NCBI RefSeq assembly: GCF_000972495.1
Contig: NZ_LATM01000001.1
Location: 579,241 to 643,240, forward strand
Reading direction: 5' to 3'
DNA from: Hymenobacter terrenus
Lineage (GTDB): Bacteria > Bacteroidota > Bacteroidia > Cytophagales > Hymenobacteraceae
DNA length: 64,000 nt
Shown here: positions 8,274 to 17,465 of the stretch, piece after piece
How positions within the stretch are numbered: position 1 is the stretch's first letter
Layout of the letters: every line of letters begins with the position of its first letter
Position numbers and translations under genes: made by a program
The notes under the pieces: model-generated
Databases searched by the model: none
What the model was told of the DNA's origin: nothing
What the model saw: the letters and a program-made list of their open reading frames with translations, nothing else

Positions 8274-9296
8274 CTAGCTCCCCACCTCCCCCACCGACAA
8301 CCCGGCCCGAAAGGCCCGAATCTTCTCTACCAGCACCTCGTTGATGCGGGCGTAGCTCTGGTGCGTCCAGCCGCCAATGTGCGGCGAAAGCACCACATTG
8401 GACGCCTTCCGCAGAAAGTCAAAATTGGCCTGTTGAGCGGCTGCCAGAGCACTAAGTTTCTCATTTTCGAGCACATCCAGTGCCGCGCCGCGCACCGTGC
8501 CGCCTTGCAGCCCTCGCACCAGCGCGGCGTGGTTGAGCACCTCGCCCCGGGCCGTATTCAGCACCCACAGCGGCGCGGCAAACCCCGCAAGCAACTCCTC
8601 CCCCACAAAATGATGGTTGGCCGCCGAGTACGGAATGTGCAGGCTTAGCACCTCGGCGCGGGCCTGTAGTTCGGGCAGGCTCACCAGCGCCGCGTTGGTG
8701 TCCGGGGCGCAGCTCGGGTCAATATCATGGGCCAGCACGGTGCAGTCAAAGGCACTGAGCCGGCGCGCAAACGCCCGCCCCATGTGCCCGTAGCCGAGTA
8801 GACCGATGGTTTTGCCGCCAATCTCCTCCCCCCGATTGGCCTCGCGCCGCCACTGGCCCTGGCGCACCTCGTGGTCGGCCCGGCTAATATTGCGAAATAG
8901 CGCCAACAGCAACCCCACCGCGTATTCGCCCACCGCATCGCGGTTGCCCTCTGGCGCGTTCAGCAGCGTGACCCCAGCCGTAGCCATAGCCGCTTCGTCA
9001 ATATTATCGACCCCCGCTCCCGCGCGGGCCACGTAGCGCAGGTGAGGCCCGTGGGCCAGGAGCGCCGCCGTGACGCGGAGCTTACTCCGCACCATCAGTC
9101 CTTCATAGGGAAAGGCCGCTAGCGCCGCGGGAATCTCCGTCGCCGTCAGGTTGGGGCAATAATTGATTTCAACCCCGATGGCCTGCAACAGTGGGCGCAG
9201 TGAAGGGTGCATTTCATCGACTACCAGGCACACGCCGCTGGTGCCGGGCGCGGGTGGCGTGCAGTCGCTAGAGGCAGGATTTTCAATTGGATTCAT
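8274..9296 (-). CDS. D-isomer-specific 2-hydroxyacid dehydrogenase (phosphoglycerate dehydrogenase-like)
   Basis: The protein has 340 residues from ATG 9296, which leaves a 22-nt gap after rsmA; the alternative start at 9335 would overlap rsmA. The NAD-binding Rossmann fold is centred on GLLGYGHMGRAFA. The catalytic Arg lies in LNTARGEVLNH, the Glu in the ENEKL region, and the His in SPHIGGWTHQSY. The substrate domain begins LVVDEMHPSL and contains RAGAGVDNID. The family oxidises 3-phosphoglycerate or reduces 2-keto acids with NAD(H). No ACT domain is present, so this is a short SerA-type or a general hydroxyacid dehydrogenase. serC is about 35 kb away. Confidence 0.88.
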   Translation of the reverse strand: MNPIENPASSDCTPPAPGTSGVCLVVDEMHPSLRPLLQAIGVEINYCPNLTATEIPAALAAFPYEGLMVRSKLRVTAALLAHGPHLRYVARAGAGVDNIDEAAMATAGVTLLNAPEGNRDAVGEYAVGLLLALFRNISRADHEVRQGQWRREANRGEEIGGKTIGLLGYGHMGRAFARRLSAFDCTVLAHDIDPSCAPDTNAALVSLPELQARAEVLSLHIPYSAANHHFVGEELLAGFAAPLWVLNTARGEVLNHAALVRGLQGGTVRGAALDVLENEKLSALAAAQQANFDFLRKASNVVLSPHIGGWTHQSYARINEVLVEKIRAFRAGLSVGEVGS

Positions 9297-9318
9297 AGTT
9301 GGCAAATGGGCCGCGCCC

Positions 9319-10152
9319 TTATTCGGCAATATCATCTACTTCAAGGTCTGGCAATTCGCTGCTCAGCCCGGCGTTGTGCTGGGCAATGCGCTGGGTGAGC
9401 CCCACAAACTCGGCCACGCCCAACTGTTCGGCCCGCTTCTCAAAAATGGGGTCGGCTGTGGCCTCGGCCGGCAGCCCAAACGGTTTCAGCGCATTGCGCA
9501 GCGTCTTGCGCCGCGTCTGAAACGCCTGTTTCACCACCCGGAAAAACAGCTTCTCGTCGCAGTCCAGCCGCTCGGTTGTGTTACGGGTCAGGCGCACCAC
9601 GGCCGACTCCACTTTGGGCGGCGGCACGAACACGTGCGGCGGCACCGTGAACAGATAGTCAATCGTATAGTAAGCCTGCAAAAGCACGCTCAGAATGCCG
9701 TAGGTTTTTGAGCCGGGCGGCTCGGCTAGCCGCTGCGCCACTTCCTTCTGAATCATGCCCACCACTTCGCGCACCTGCTGCCGGTTATTGAGCACGGCAA
9801 AAAATATTTGGCTGCTGATGTTATAAGGAAAGTTGCCAATGATGGCCAGCGGCTGCTGCGGAAACAGCTCGCTCAGGTTCTGCTTGAGGAAATCGGTGGC
9901 AAAAATGCGGTTTGCGAGCGCGGGGTAATGCTCCTTGAGGTAGGCCACCGATTCGGTGTCAATCTCGACCACGCTGGTTTGGTAGGCCGGGTTCGCCAGC
10001 AAATACTGGGTGAGCACGCCCATGCCGGGTCCGATTTCGAGCACCTGCCCCACCCCATGGGGCAATTGCAAGGCATCCACAATGTTGCGGGCAATGTTAG
10101 GGTCGGCCAAAAAATGCTGGCCGAGGTGTTTTTTGGGGCGAACAGTATTCAC
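9319..10152 (-). CDS. rsmA: 16S rRNA (adenine1518-N6/adenine1519-N6)-dimethyltransferase
   Basis: The protein has 277 residues. It opens VRPKKHLGQHFLAD, the typical KsgA start. The SAM-binding motif is EIGPGMGVLTQYLL, and the catalytic NxPY motif reads NFPYNISSQIFF. The C-terminal helical domain carries VPPHVFVPPPKVESAVVRL and the TRRKTLRNALK rRNA-binding segment. The enzyme dimethylates two adjacent adenines in the 3' hairpin of 16S rRNA late in 30S assembly. It is the first gene of a probable two-gene unit with the dehydrogenase and is divergent from pepA. Confidence 0.97.
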   Translation of the reverse strand: MNTVRPKKHLGQHFLADPNIARNIVDALQLPHGVGQVLEIGPGMGVLTQYLLANPAYQTSVVEIDTESVAYLKEHYPALANRIFATDFLKQNLSELFPQQPLAIIGNFPYNISSQIFFAVLNNRQQVREVVGMIQKEVAQRLAEPPGSKTYGILSVLLQAYYTIDYLFTVPPHVFVPPPKVESAVVRLTRNTTERLDCDEKLFFRVVKQAFQTRRKTLRNALKPFGLPAEATADPIFEKRAEQLGVAEFVGLTQRIAQHNAGLSSELPDLEVDDIAE

Positions 10153-10179
10153 GTTTGGGATAAATTAAAAGAGAACAGA

Positions 10180-10210
10180 ACGTCGTGCCGAGCGAAGCCG
10201 AAGCATCTCT
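10180..10210. repeat. Half-copy of repeat family A (CGAAGCATCTC)
   Basis: The stretch GAGCGAAGCCGAAGCATCTC, preceded by CGTCGTGCC, matches one arm of the palindromes at 11827-11920 and 46595-46727. Only one arm is present here, in the rsmA-pepA divergent gap. Confidence 0.65.
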
Positions 10211-10363
10211 CCCACGCAAGTAATTCAAATTCCCCACCGAAGCCGTAAAGCAGCTTCGGGGGCAGACAGTAGATAAAGCGTGACGTTTCTATCAGTTTCG
10301 TCAAAAAGCTCACCACCGGGACAGTACCTTGCGGCCTCAAATCTACGGCCTTCACCTCCGCTC

Positions 10364-11824
10364 ATGTCTTTAGCTCTTGCCCACGCCACCGCCGCGCCAG
10401 CCCAGTCCACGCAGGTTTTTATTCTGTCGCACGGCACCTCGTCCCTGCTCACTGCTGCGGCCGGCAACCTCTCCGCCGAAGCTCAGCAGTACGTAGCCAC
10501 GGCCCTGGCCGACGACCAGAAGCTCGTCCATCTCAACCACTTCAGCCACCACCACTACTTCGTGGTACTCGCTGATAAGCCCACCCCCGAGCAAGTAGCC
10601 GAAGCCTTGCGCCGCAGCGGCCACGCCCTGCACGGCGAGTTGAAGCGTGAAAAAGTAGCCGAGGTTTTCCTTCACAACCTCAGCTCCACGGCCAATGCGG
10701 GCCTCCTGCTTGCCGAAGGCCTGGCTCTGAGCGCCTACCACTTCGAGGGCTACAAAACCGACGCCAAGTCGCGCACCGCCGCTACGCTCACCAAAGTTTC
10801 CATCGTTGGCGACGCCGCAACCCCAGCCACTATCGCCGAGCTCGACGGCCTGCTGCAAGGCGTCAGCTTGGCCCGCGACCTCGTGAATGCGCCGCTTAAT
10901 AAGCTCAACGCCGTGCAGCTGGCCGAGAGTATCGCCACCGCCGGCGACGAAGCCGGCTTCACCACCGACATCCTCGACCTGCCCAAAATCGAAGCCCTCC
11001 GCATGGGCGGCCTGCTTGCCGTGAACTTGGGCTCGCCGGAGCCGCCCACCTTCAGCATCCTCGAATGGAAGCCGGAAGGTGCCCAGAATGCGAAGCCTTA
11101 CGTGCTGGTGGGCAAGGGCGTGGTGTTCGACACCGGCGGCCTCAGCCTCAAGCCCACACCCAATAGCATGGACATGATGAAGTGCGACATGGCGGGCGCC
11201 GCCGCCGTGGCCGGCACGCTCTTCGCCCTGGCCAAAAATAACGTCCCGCTGCACGTCATCGGCCTGGTGCCCGCGACCGATAACCGCCCCGGCGGCCTTG
11301 CCTACGCCCCCGGCGACGTGCTCACCATGCACAGCGGCCTCACTGTAGAGGTAAAAAACACCGATGCCGAAGGCCGCCTGCTCCTCGCCGATGCCCTCAG
11401 CTTCGCCAGGAAATACGACCCGGCGCTAGTTATTGACCTCGCTACCCTCACCGGCGCCGCCGTGCGCGCCTTGGGCACCGAAGCTTCCGCCGTGCTTGGC
11501 ACCGCCGGCGCCGCTACCCTACAGGCCCTCAGCGCCGCTGGCTACCGCGTGCACGAGCGCCTCGTCGAGTTTCCCCTTTGGGAAGAGTACGCTGACCACA
11601 TTAAGTCCGACATTGCCGACCTCAGCAACCTGGGCAAGGGCGAAGCCGGCCACATCTCGGCCGCCAAGTTCCTGGAGCGCTTTGCCGAAGGCTACCCCTG
11701 GATTCACCTCGACATCGCTGGCCCCGCCTACCTTACCGCCCCCGAAAGCTACCGTGGCAAAGGCGGCACCGGCACCGGCGTGCGATTGCTGTATGAGTTT
11801 TTAACCAGACAATTGGCCGATTAG
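10364..11824 (+). CDS. pepA: Leucyl aminopeptidase (M17 family)
   Basis: The protein has 486 residues from ATG 10364. An earlier in-frame ATG at 10280 would cross the probable promoter TACCTTG at 10325-10331. The C-terminal catalytic domain carries KGVVFDTGG (251-259, metal-binding Lys and Asp) and the family signature NTDAEGRL (332-339), which holds two metal ligands and the bicarbonate-binding Arg. The end LDIAGPAYLTAPESYRGKGGTG is typical of the family. M17 enzymes are cytosolic hexamers with two metals that remove N-terminal residues from peptides. A family A palindrome separates the gene from pdxA. Confidence 0.96.
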   Translation: MSLALAHATAAPAQSTQVFILSHGTSSLLTAAAGNLSAEAQQYVATALADDQKLVHLNHFSHHHYFVVLADKPTPEQVAEALRRSGHALHGELKREKVAEVFLHNLSSTANAGLLLAEGLALSAYHFEGYKTDAKSRTAATLTKVSIVGDAATPATIAELDGLLQGVSLARDLVNAPLNKLNAVQLAESIATAGDEAGFTTDILDLPKIEALRMGGLLAVNLGSPEPPTFSILEWKPEGAQNAKPYVLVGKGVVFDTGGLSLKPTPNSMDMMKCDMAGAAAVAGTLFALAKNNVPLHVIGLVPATDNRPGGLAYAPGDVLTMHSGLTVEVKNTDAEGRLLLADALSFARKYDPALVIDLATLTGAAVRALGTEASAVLGTAGAATLQALSAAGYRVHERLVEFPLWEEYADHIKSDIADLSNLGKGEAGHISAAKFLERFAEGYPWIHLDIAGPAYLTAPESYRGKGGTGTGVRLLYEFLTRQLAD

Positions 11825-11826
11825 CC

Positions 11827-11920
11827 CGTCATGCAGAGCGCAGCGAAGCATCTCGCATGCCGTCACTATTCGATTGAGTCACCACCGCACGCGAGATGCT
11901 TCGCTGCGCTCTGCATGACG
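11827..11920. repeat. Repeat family A, 30-bp perfect inverted repeat
   Basis: Arms 11827-11856 and 11891-11920 are exact complements (starting CGTCATGCAGAGCG and ending GAAGCATCTCGC), with a 34-nt spacer. The element fills the pepA-pdxA gap and could form a long hairpin in RNA from either strand. Related copies are at 46595-46727, 10180-10210 and, shorter, 19716-19745. Confidence 0.9.
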
Positions 11921-11934
11921 TTCCTCCGATAATA

Positions 11935-12963
11935 ATGCCTCAAAACCTCCCTCGTCTCGGCTTCTCCGTTGGCGACCTCGCCGGCATCGGCCCCGAAGTC
12001 ATTTATAAAACGCTGCTCGATGAGCGCCTGCTGAAAATATGCACGCCCGTCATCTACGGCACGGCCACTGCACTGTTTGATGATTTCCCCACCCCCACTG
12101 ATGCCGAGCACCTCACCTTTCGACAGTTGCGCGATGCCGCCGACATTGCCCCCGGCCGCCTCAACGCCGTGACTTGTTGGGAGGAAGACTTCGCTCTTGC
12201 CCCTGGCCAGCCCTCACCTGCCACCGGACAGGCCGCCCGCGAAAGCCTCCTGGCGGCCAGCCGCGACCTAAAAGCCGGCAAGCTCGATGCCTTAGTCACA
12301 GCGCCCATCAGCAAGGACAATACCCAGGCCGATGACTTCCGCTTCCCCGGCCATACCGAGTTTCTTACCAGCTACTTCGGGGCGCCCGAGAGCCTCATGT
12401 TCCTGGTTGATGAAGGCTTACGCATTGCCACCGTCACGGGCCACATTCCCCTCAAGGACGTGCCCGCCCGCCTCACGCCCGAGCTGCTGCGCACGAAAAT
12501 CAGCCTGCTGCTTAAATCGTTGAAGCAGGATTTTGGCATTCTCAAGCCCCGCGTGGCGGTGCTGGGCCTCAACCCTCACGCGGGTGAAAATGGCTTGCTG
12601 GGCAGTGAGGAAGGCGATGTGGTGACGCCCGTTATTCAGCAGTTTGCACAGGATGGCCACCTCGTTTTCGGCCCCTTCCCCGCCGATGGTTACTTCGGCA
12701 CCCAGCAGTTCCGGCAGTTCGATGCTACCCTAGCCCTCTACCACGACCAAGGCCTGATTCCCTTTAAACTGATGGCTTTTGAGCGCGGCGTGAACTTCAC
12801 GGCTGGCTTGCCGGTAGTGCGCACCTCTCCCGACCACGGCACGGCCTATGGCTTGGCCGGGCAGTTTAAGGCTGAGGAATCATCGTTCCGGGCGGCTGTG
12901 TACCTGGCTTGCGAGGTGTGGCAGCAGCGCTGGGAAGCGGCCCAGCCGCGCTCGGTACGCTAG
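11935..12963 (+). CDS. pdxA: 4-hydroxythreonine-4-phosphate dehydrogenase
   Basis: The protein has 342 residues from ATG 11935, placed 14 nt past the repeat; an upstream ATG at 11896 lies inside the repeat. It begins PRLGFSVGDLAGIGPEV, the PdxA signature. Metal-binding histidines lie in FPGHTEFL, LNPHAGENG and YHDQGLIPFK, and the substrate loop reads PVVRTSPDHGTAYGLAG. The enzyme oxidises 4-phosphohydroxy-threonine with NAD in the DXP-dependent pyridoxal-5'-phosphate pathway. PdxA next to yceD-rpmF-plsX is a recurrent Bacteroidota arrangement. Confidence 0.96.
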   Translation: MPQNLPRLGFSVGDLAGIGPEVIYKTLLDERLLKICTPVIYGTATALFDDFPTPTDAEHLTFRQLRDAADIAPGRLNAVTCWEEDFALAPGQPSPATGQAARESLLAASRDLKAGKLDALVTAPISKDNTQADDFRFPGHTEFLTSYFGAPESLMFLVDEGLRIATVTGHIPLKDVPARLTPELLRTKISLLLKSLKQDFGILKPRVAVLGLNPHAGENGLLGSEEGDVVTPVIQQFAQDGHLVFGPFPADGYFGTQQFRQFDATLALYHDQGLIPFKLMAFERGVNFTAGLPVVRTSPDHGTAYGLAGQFKAEESSFRAAVYLACEVWQQRWEAAQPRSVR

Positions 12964-13103
12964 CTACAGCCAGTGGCAGGAGGGGCACCAATAAGCGGCC
13001 GACCACGTATAGGGACCTATGCAATTTGCTGAACCAGAGCTGACCATCAAGGCAAAAACAGCCCTTTCCAGGCTGAACCTGCTAGGAAAGTTGGCCTTAC
13101 CTT

Positions 13104-13134
13104 TTGGCAAAAAGCCAGAATTTCGTTACTTTTG
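13104..13134 (+). promoter_or_regulatory. Promoter of the yceD-rpmF-plsX run
   Basis: TTG at 13104-13106 (within CTTTTGG) and TACTTTTG at 13127-13134 are separated by 20 bases. This is the best match to the Bacteroidota TTTG-N17-23-TAnnTTTG promoter in the window. Transcription would start near 13140, about 15 nt before the GTG start of yceD. Confidence 0.7.
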
Positions 13135-13155
13135 CCCCCTGCTATCAAGCCGACC

Positions 13156-13689
13156 GTGAAAAAAGACAGCCAATACGACATCAATTTAGCCAAGCTGGCG
13201 CTGAAAACGCACCACTTCGAGTTTGAATTGGGTCCCGACTTTTTCGCTCTGTTCGACCAGCCCCTGGTAGAGCAAGGCCATTTGCACGCCGACGTAGAGC
13301 TCATTAAAACCGAGCGCCTACTCACCTTGAACTTCCACATCACCGGCACGGTGTGCCTGAACTGCGACCGTACGCTGGAGGAGTTCGACCAGCCGCTGGA
13401 CATTCACGAGCAGCTACTGGTGCGCTTCGGCGATGAGAACAAGGAGCTTGACGACAACGTACTGCAAATCACGCCCGAAACTCAGACCCTGCCCCTGGCC
13501 CAGCACCTGTACGACTACATCGGCCTGGCGCTACCCATGAAAAAGCTGCACCCGCGCTTCCAGAACGAACCCGACGAAAACCCTGATGCGCCCACCAAGC
13601 TCATCTTCAGTACCCGTCCCGCCGACGATGCGCCCGATGACGACGAGCCGGCAGACCCCCGCTGGGCCGCTCTCAGAAACCTGAATTAA
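13156..13689 (+). CDS. yceD: YceD family protein (DUF177)
   Basis: The protein has 177 residues from GTG 13156. A TTG at 13132 is also in frame but lies inside the -7 promoter element. The central VCLNCDRTLEEFDQPL with its CxxC pair, and the acidic C-terminus, are those of YceD/DUF177, which is almost always encoded just upstream of rpmF. The family has been linked to 23S rRNA accumulation and ribosome assembly, though the exact role is unsettled. The gene is 67 nt upstream of rpmF with an AT heptamer repeat between them. Confidence 0.88.
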   Translation: MKKDSQYDINLAKLALKTHHFEFELGPDFFALFDQPLVEQGHLHADVELIKTERLLTLNFHITGTVCLNCDRTLEEFDQPLDIHEQLLVRFGDENKELDDNVLQITPETQTLPLAQHLYDYIGLALPMKKLHPRFQNEPDENPDAPTKLIFSTRPADDAPDDDEPADPRWAALRNLN

Positions 13690-13718
13690 TCCGTCAGCGC
13701 CCCGAGTCGCTCCCCACT

Positions 13719-13750
13719 CATAATTCATAATTCATAATTCATAATTCACC
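13719..13750. repeat. AATTCAT heptamer array
   Basis: Four near-identical heptamers (CATAATT / CATAATT...) lie in tandem just before rpmF. This is one of at least nine intergenic AT heptamer tracts in the window. Confidence 0.75.
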
Positions 13751-13756
13751 AATAAA

Positions 13757-13987
13757 ATGGCTCATCCTAAGCGCCGCACTTCTTCCGCCGTTCGCGACAA
13801 GCGTCGTACCCACTATAAGCTTACCCCAAAGGCTGTTACCTTGTGCCCCAACACCGGCGAACTGCACCTGCGCCACAAGGCTTACGTAGTTGACGGCGAC
13901 CTGTATCACAATGGTCAGCTGGCCATCAAAAACTACACGAAGGTGAGTGCAGCACCCGCCGCCGACACCACCGGCGACGACGAATAG
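13757..13987 (+). CDS. rpmF: 50S ribosomal protein L32
   Basis: The protein has 76 residues. It begins MAHPKRRTSSAVRDKRRTHY, the conserved basic L32 start, and contains the CPNTGELHLRHKAY segment. Other L32 proteins often use four zinc cysteines; only one of these is obvious here (LCPNTGE), so this looks like a zinc-independent form. The C-terminus is an Ala/Asp/Thr-rich tail. L32 sits near the peptidyl-transferase region of the large subunit. Confidence 0.97.
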   Translation: MAHPKRRTSSAVRDKRRTHYKLTPKAVTLCPNTGELHLRHKAYVVDGDLYHNGQLAIKNYTKVSAAPAADTTGDDE

Positions 13988-14103
13988 CGCGTCAGGTTGT
14001 TACTTCGCGGTACCATTCGGTCCGGCTTCGCTCCTTTTTTAAGCCAGCGAGGCCGGACTTGTGGTTCCTACCCTCTTCCCTGACCTTCCCAAACACCTCT
14101 TTC

Positions 14104-15045
14104 ATGAAAATAGCCCTCGACGCAATGGGCGGCGATTTCGCCCCCCAAGCCGCCGTGGCGGGTGCCCTGCTGGCAGCCGAACAACTAGCCGGCCGGGCCA
14201 CCATCGTCCTCATTGGTCAGGAAGACGCCGTGCGGCCCCTGCTCCAAGCCGCCGGGCCTGCGGGCGCCGCGCTCGAATTCGTCCCCGCGTCGCAGATTAT
14301 CGACATGGGCGAGCACCCTGCCAAAGCCTTCCAGCAAAAGCCCGATTCCAGCATCGCGGTTGGCTACAAAATGCTGCTTGCCGGCGAAGTCGAAGCATTT
14401 TGCTCGGCGGGCAATACCGGTGCCATGCTGGTTGGCGCCATGTTCACGGTGAAGGCCGTGCCCGGCGTGATTCGCCCGGCCATTGCCAACTTCGTTCCCA
14501 AGCTGCACGGCAGTTTTGGAATCCTGCTCGACGTAGGCGCCAACGCCGAGTGCAAACCCGAAATGTTGGAGCAATTCGGCGAACTCGGCTCTCTGTACGC
14601 TCAGTACGTGCTGGGCATCGCGCAACCCAAAGTTGGCCTAGTCAATATTGGCGAGGAAGAAGGCAAGGGCACGCCCAACATTCAGGCAGCATACCAACTG
14701 CTGAAAGTGAACCCGCACATCGATTTCGTGGGCAATATTGAGGGCCGGGACTTGTTCAACGACAAGGCCGACGTCATTGTCTGCGACGGCTTCACGGGCA
14801 ATATCTTGCTGAAAATGGCCGAATCCATCTATGAGATGATGGAGGAGAAGCAGATTCGCGACGCGTTTTTCGACAAGTTCAATTATGAGGCCGTGGGTGG
14901 CTCCCCCATCCTGGGCATCAACGACAACGCCATCATTGGCCACGGCCGTAGCACCGCGCTGGCCATTTCCAACATGCTGGAGCAGGGCTATAATATGGCC
15001 AGCTCTGGTATTATTGACCAAATAAAGGCTACTTTTAAATCCTAA
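14104..15045 (+). CDS. plsX: Phosphate acyltransferase PlsX
   Basis: The protein has 313 residues from ATG 14104, chosen because MKIALDAMGGDFAPQAAV is the canonical start. Other landmarks are the CSAGNTGAML motif, LLDVGANAECKPEML and DGFTGNILLKMAE. PlsX converts acyl-ACP to acyl-phosphate, which PlsY uses to make lysophosphatidate, the first step of phospholipid synthesis. It is peripheral to the inner membrane. The yceD-rpmF-plsX-fabH order links ribosome and lipid synthesis. Confidence 0.97.
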   Translation: MKIALDAMGGDFAPQAAVAGALLAAEQLAGRATIVLIGQEDAVRPLLQAAGPAGAALEFVPASQIIDMGEHPAKAFQQKPDSSIAVGYKMLLAGEVEAFCSAGNTGAMLVGAMFTVKAVPGVIRPAIANFVPKLHGSFGILLDVGANAECKPEMLEQFGELGSLYAQYVLGIAQPKVGLVNIGEEEGKGTPNIQAAYQLLKVNPHIDFVGNIEGRDLFNDKADVIVCDGFTGNILLKMAESIYEMMEEKQIRDAFFDKFNYEAVGGSPILGINDNAIIGHGRSTALAISNMLEQGYNMASSGIIDQIKATFKS

Positions 15046-15064
15046 ACGCTGCCCGCAGCTGTGA

Positions 15065-15095
15065 AAAATCTTCCGGCTTTAGCCGGATTTTTTTT
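15065..15095 (+). terminator. Intrinsic terminator after plsX
   Basis: A stem TCCGGCT/AGCCGGA (15072-15078 with 15081-15087), extended by flanking A/T pairs, is followed by a run of eight or more T. It lies about 25 nt past the plsX stop and separates plsX from the fabH promoter. Confidence 0.85.
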
Positions 15096-15182
15096 AGCGG
15101 CTTGTCGACTCATTACCCGGAACTTGGGTGCCCCATAATTACACCTTTTCGGCTCCGATTCCCATTTCTCGATTGCCCCGCC

Positions 15183-15190
15183 TACTTTTG
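15183..15190 (+). promoter_or_regulatory. fabH: -7 element (TACTTTTG) 5 nt before fabH
   Basis: TACTTTTG matches TAnnTTTG exactly and ends 5 nt before the ATG at 15196, so the transcript may be leaderless or nearly so. No good -33 match was found (TTTC at 15165-15168 is close but too near). Confidence 0.55.
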
Positions 15191-15195
15191 CCCGT

Positions 15196-16197
15196 ATGAA
15201 GATTACTGCTGCCATTACCGGCGTGGGTGCCTATGTGCCCGATTATGTGTTAACCAATGCCGAGCTTGAAAAGCTGGTGGACACCACCGATGAGTGGATT
15301 ATGTCCCGAACAGGCATCCGGGAACGGCGAATCTTGAAAGGCACCGACCAAGGCTCATCCGTGATGGGCATCAAAGCGGTGCAGAATCTGCTGGACAAAA
15401 CCGGCACCAACCCCGAGGACGTGGAGCTGCTGATTTGCGCTACCGTGACGCCCGACGTGCTGTTTCCCGCCACGGGCAATATTATTTCCAACCGCGTGGG
15501 CATTACCAAGGCGTTCAGCTACGACATGAATGCGGCGTGCTCCGGCTTTCTGTTTGCGCTGGCTACCGGCGCGCAGTTTATCCAAGCGGGCACCTACAAA
15601 AAGGTGATTGTGGTGGGCACCGATAAAATGTCCGCCATCGTCGACTACACCGACCGCGCCAACTGCATCCTGTTTGGCGACGGAGCCGCCGCCGTGCTCC
15701 TCGAACCCAGCACCGATGGCTACGGCGTGCTCGACCAAGTGCTGCGTACCGATGGCAGCGGCGAGGCCTACCTGCACCAGAAAGCCGGGGGCAGCCGCCG
15801 CCCGCCCACGCACGAAACCGTGGACCGCAAGGAGCACTACATCTACCAGGAAGGCGCCACGGTGTTTAAGTTTGCCGTCAAAAGCATGGCCGACGTGGCC
15901 GCTCAGGTGATGGAGCGCAATCACCTCGCCAACGACGACGTGGCCTGGCTGGTGCCTCACCAAGCCAACAAGCGCATCATCGACGCTACTGCCAACCGCA
16001 TGGGCGTGGGCCCCGAGAAAGTGATGCTCAACATTGACCGCTACGGCAACACCACCAACGGCACCATTCCGCTGTGCCTGGCCGACTACGAAAGCCAACT
16101 GCGCCGCGGCGACAACCTGGTGCTGGCGGCCTTTGGCGGTGGCTTCACCTGGGGCTCCATTTACATCAAATGGGCATACGATGGTTCTCAATTATGA
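15196..16197 (+). CDS. fabH: Beta-ketoacyl-ACP synthase III
   Basis: The protein has 333 residues. The catalytic Cys115 lies in [12 protein letters not shown], His255 in VPHQANKRI, and Asn285 in [10 protein letters not shown], giving the complete Cys-His-Asn triad. The start [17 protein letters not shown] and the segment [12 protein letters not shown] are typical. The enzyme condenses an acyl-CoA primer with malonyl-ACP to start fatty-acid synthesis; in Bacteroidota the primers are often branched. It lies between plsX and efp-accBC and is consistent with a lipid-synthesis cluster. Confidence 0.97.
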   Translation: MKITAAITGVGAYVPDYVLTNAELEKLVDTTDEWIMSRTGIRERRILKGTDQGSSVMGIKAVQNLLDKTGTNPEDVELLICATVTPDVLFPATGNIISNRVGITKAFSYDMNAACSGFLFALATGAQFIQAGTYKKVIVVGTDKMSAIVDYTDRANCILFGDGAAAVLLEPSTDGYGVLDQVLRTDGSGEAYLHQKAGGSRRPPTHETVDRKEHYIYQEGATVFKFAVKSMADVAAQVMERNHLANDDVAWLVPHQANKRIIDATANRMGVGPEKVMLNIDRYGNTTNGTIPLCLADYESQLRRGDNLVLAAFGGGFTWGSIYIKWAYDGSQL

Positions 16198-16282
16198 ATG
16201 ATAAATTATGAATGATGAACTGCTGTTTCAGCATCTCGTGATTCCTTCTTTACAATTCATGATTCATAATTTATAATTCACA
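16190..16282. repeat. AT heptamer inverted-repeat tract between fabH and efp
   Basis: ATTATGAAT-type units at the left (16193-16217) face ATTCATGATTCATAATT-type units at the right (16254-16282), so the tract can fold back on itself. The left end overlaps the fabH stop region. Confidence 0.7.
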
Positions 16283-16292
16283 ACTCCAAAAA

Positions 16293-16856
16293 ATGGCATC
16301 AACCGCCGACTTCCGCAACGGCCTCGTTCTTAATTACAACGGAGAGCTGCACGTTATTACTGAATTTCAGCACGTGAAGCCGGGCAAAGGCCCCGCCTTT
16401 GTGCGCACCAAGATGCGCAACATCAAAACCGGCCGCACCATCGACAATACCTTCAACGCCGGCGTGAAGGTGGAAACGGCCCGGGTGGAGCAGCGCCCCC
16501 ATCAGTTCATCTACAAAGACGACTACGGCTTCACGTTTATGGACACGAGCACGTTTGAGCAGATTGTGCTGCCCGATGCCATGGTGCCCTTCGCCGACCT
16601 GATGAAGGAAGGCCAGGAAGTGACCATCCTCATGCACGCCGAAACCGAGCAGCCCCTCACCGCCGAACTTCCCTCGACCGTGGAGCTGGTGGTGACCTAC
16701 ACCGAGCCGGGGCTGAAAGGCGACACCGCCACCAACACCCTGAAGCCCGCTACCGTGGAAACCGGCGCCCGCATCCAGGTTCCACTATTCATCGACCAGG
16801 ACACCAAAATCCGGATTGATACCCGGAATTACGCTTATGTCGAAAGAGTCAAGTAA
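16293..16856 (+). CDS. efp: Translation elongation factor P
   Basis: The protein has 187 residues, the family length. Domain I carries the loop [13 protein letters not shown] with Lys32, which is beta-lysylated or otherwise modified in many bacteria. Domains II and III follow, ending [18 protein letters not shown], the conserved C-terminal signature. EF-P binds between the P and E sites and relieves stalling at consecutive prolines. Its 3' end lies 25 nt before the accB start used here. Confidence 0.98.
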   Translation: MASTADFRNGLVLNYNGELHVITEFQHVKPGKGPAFVRTKMRNIKTGRTIDNTFNAGVKVETARVEQRPHQFIYKDDYGFTFMDTSTFEQIVLPDAMVPFADLMKEGQEVTILMHAETEQPLTAELPSTVELVVTYTEPGLKGDTATNTLKPATVETGARIQVPLFIDQDTKIRIDTRNYAYVERVK

Positions 16857-16881
16857 GGATTCGCACAAAAAGGACGCTGCC

Positions 16882-17361
16882 ATGAAAGCCAAAGAATTAC
16901 AGGAGTTGCTCGATTTTATCGCAAAATCGGGGCTGAATAAGGTCAACATCGAAACCGAGGAATTTAAGATTTCGGTGCAGCGTGACCCCAATACCAAGCA
17001 GGTGGTGAGCATGGCGCCGGTAGCCGCCGCCGCGCCAGCCCCGGCAGCAGTTCCCGTGCCGGCCACGCCCGCTGCGGCGGCCGCCACAACTGCTGCCGCA
17101 GCCCCCGCAGAAGCGCCCGCAGGCAACTACCGCCCCCTGAAAGCACCCATGATTGGCACGTTCTACCGCAGCAGCGGGCCTGACTCGCCCGCCTTTGTGC
17201 AGGTGGGCGACGTGGTGGAGAAAGGCCAGGTTATCTGTATTATCGAGGCCATGAAGCTGTTCAACGAGATTGAGGCCGAGGAAAGTGGCCGCGTTGTGAA
17301 AGCGCTGGTGGAAAATGCCACTCCTGTGGAGTACGACCAGCCGTTGTTTTTAATTGAATAG
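16882..17361 (+). CDS. accB: Acetyl-CoA carboxylase biotin carboxyl carrier protein
   Basis: The protein has 159 residues from ATG 16882 ([17 protein letters not shown]). An in-frame ATG at 16837 would add 15 Lys/Ser-rich residues and overlap the end of efp by 20 nt. Residues 1-35 form the N-terminal helix region, followed by an Ala/Pro-rich linker (about 40-80). The biotinyl domain carries [12 protein letters not shown] with biotinylated Lys125. The protein carries CO2 between AccC and the carboxyltransferase in malonyl-CoA synthesis. accC follows after a heptamer repeat tract. Confidence 0.96.
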   Translation: MKAKELQELLDFIAKSGLNKVNIETEEFKISVQRDPNTKQVVSMAPVAAAAPAPAAVPVPATPAAAAATTAAAAPAEAPAGNYRPLKAPMIGTFYRSSGPDSPAFVQVGDVVEKGQVICIIEAMKLFNEIEAEESGRVVKALVENATPVEYDQPLFLIE

Positions 17362-17369
17362 CCCCCGTT

Positions 17370-17460
17370 TGAATTATGAGTTATGAGTTATGAATTATGA
17401 GTTTTCAACCGGCTCATGACTCATAATTCATAACTCATAATTTTTAATTCATAATTCAAA
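17370..17460. repeat. AT heptamer inverted repeat between accB and accC
   Basis: The left half (17370-17402) is tandem TTATGAG/TTATGAA units; the right half (about 17420-17457) is the same in reverse. They are separated by an unrelated 16-nt core, TTTCAACCGGCTCATG. The whole gap consists of this element. Confidence 0.8.
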
Positions 17461-17465
17461 GAGCC

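Noticed and set aside
13719..13750. Heptamer tract considered as a CRISPR-like array
   Set aside because: Units are contiguous 7-mers without spacers; no cas genes in the window.
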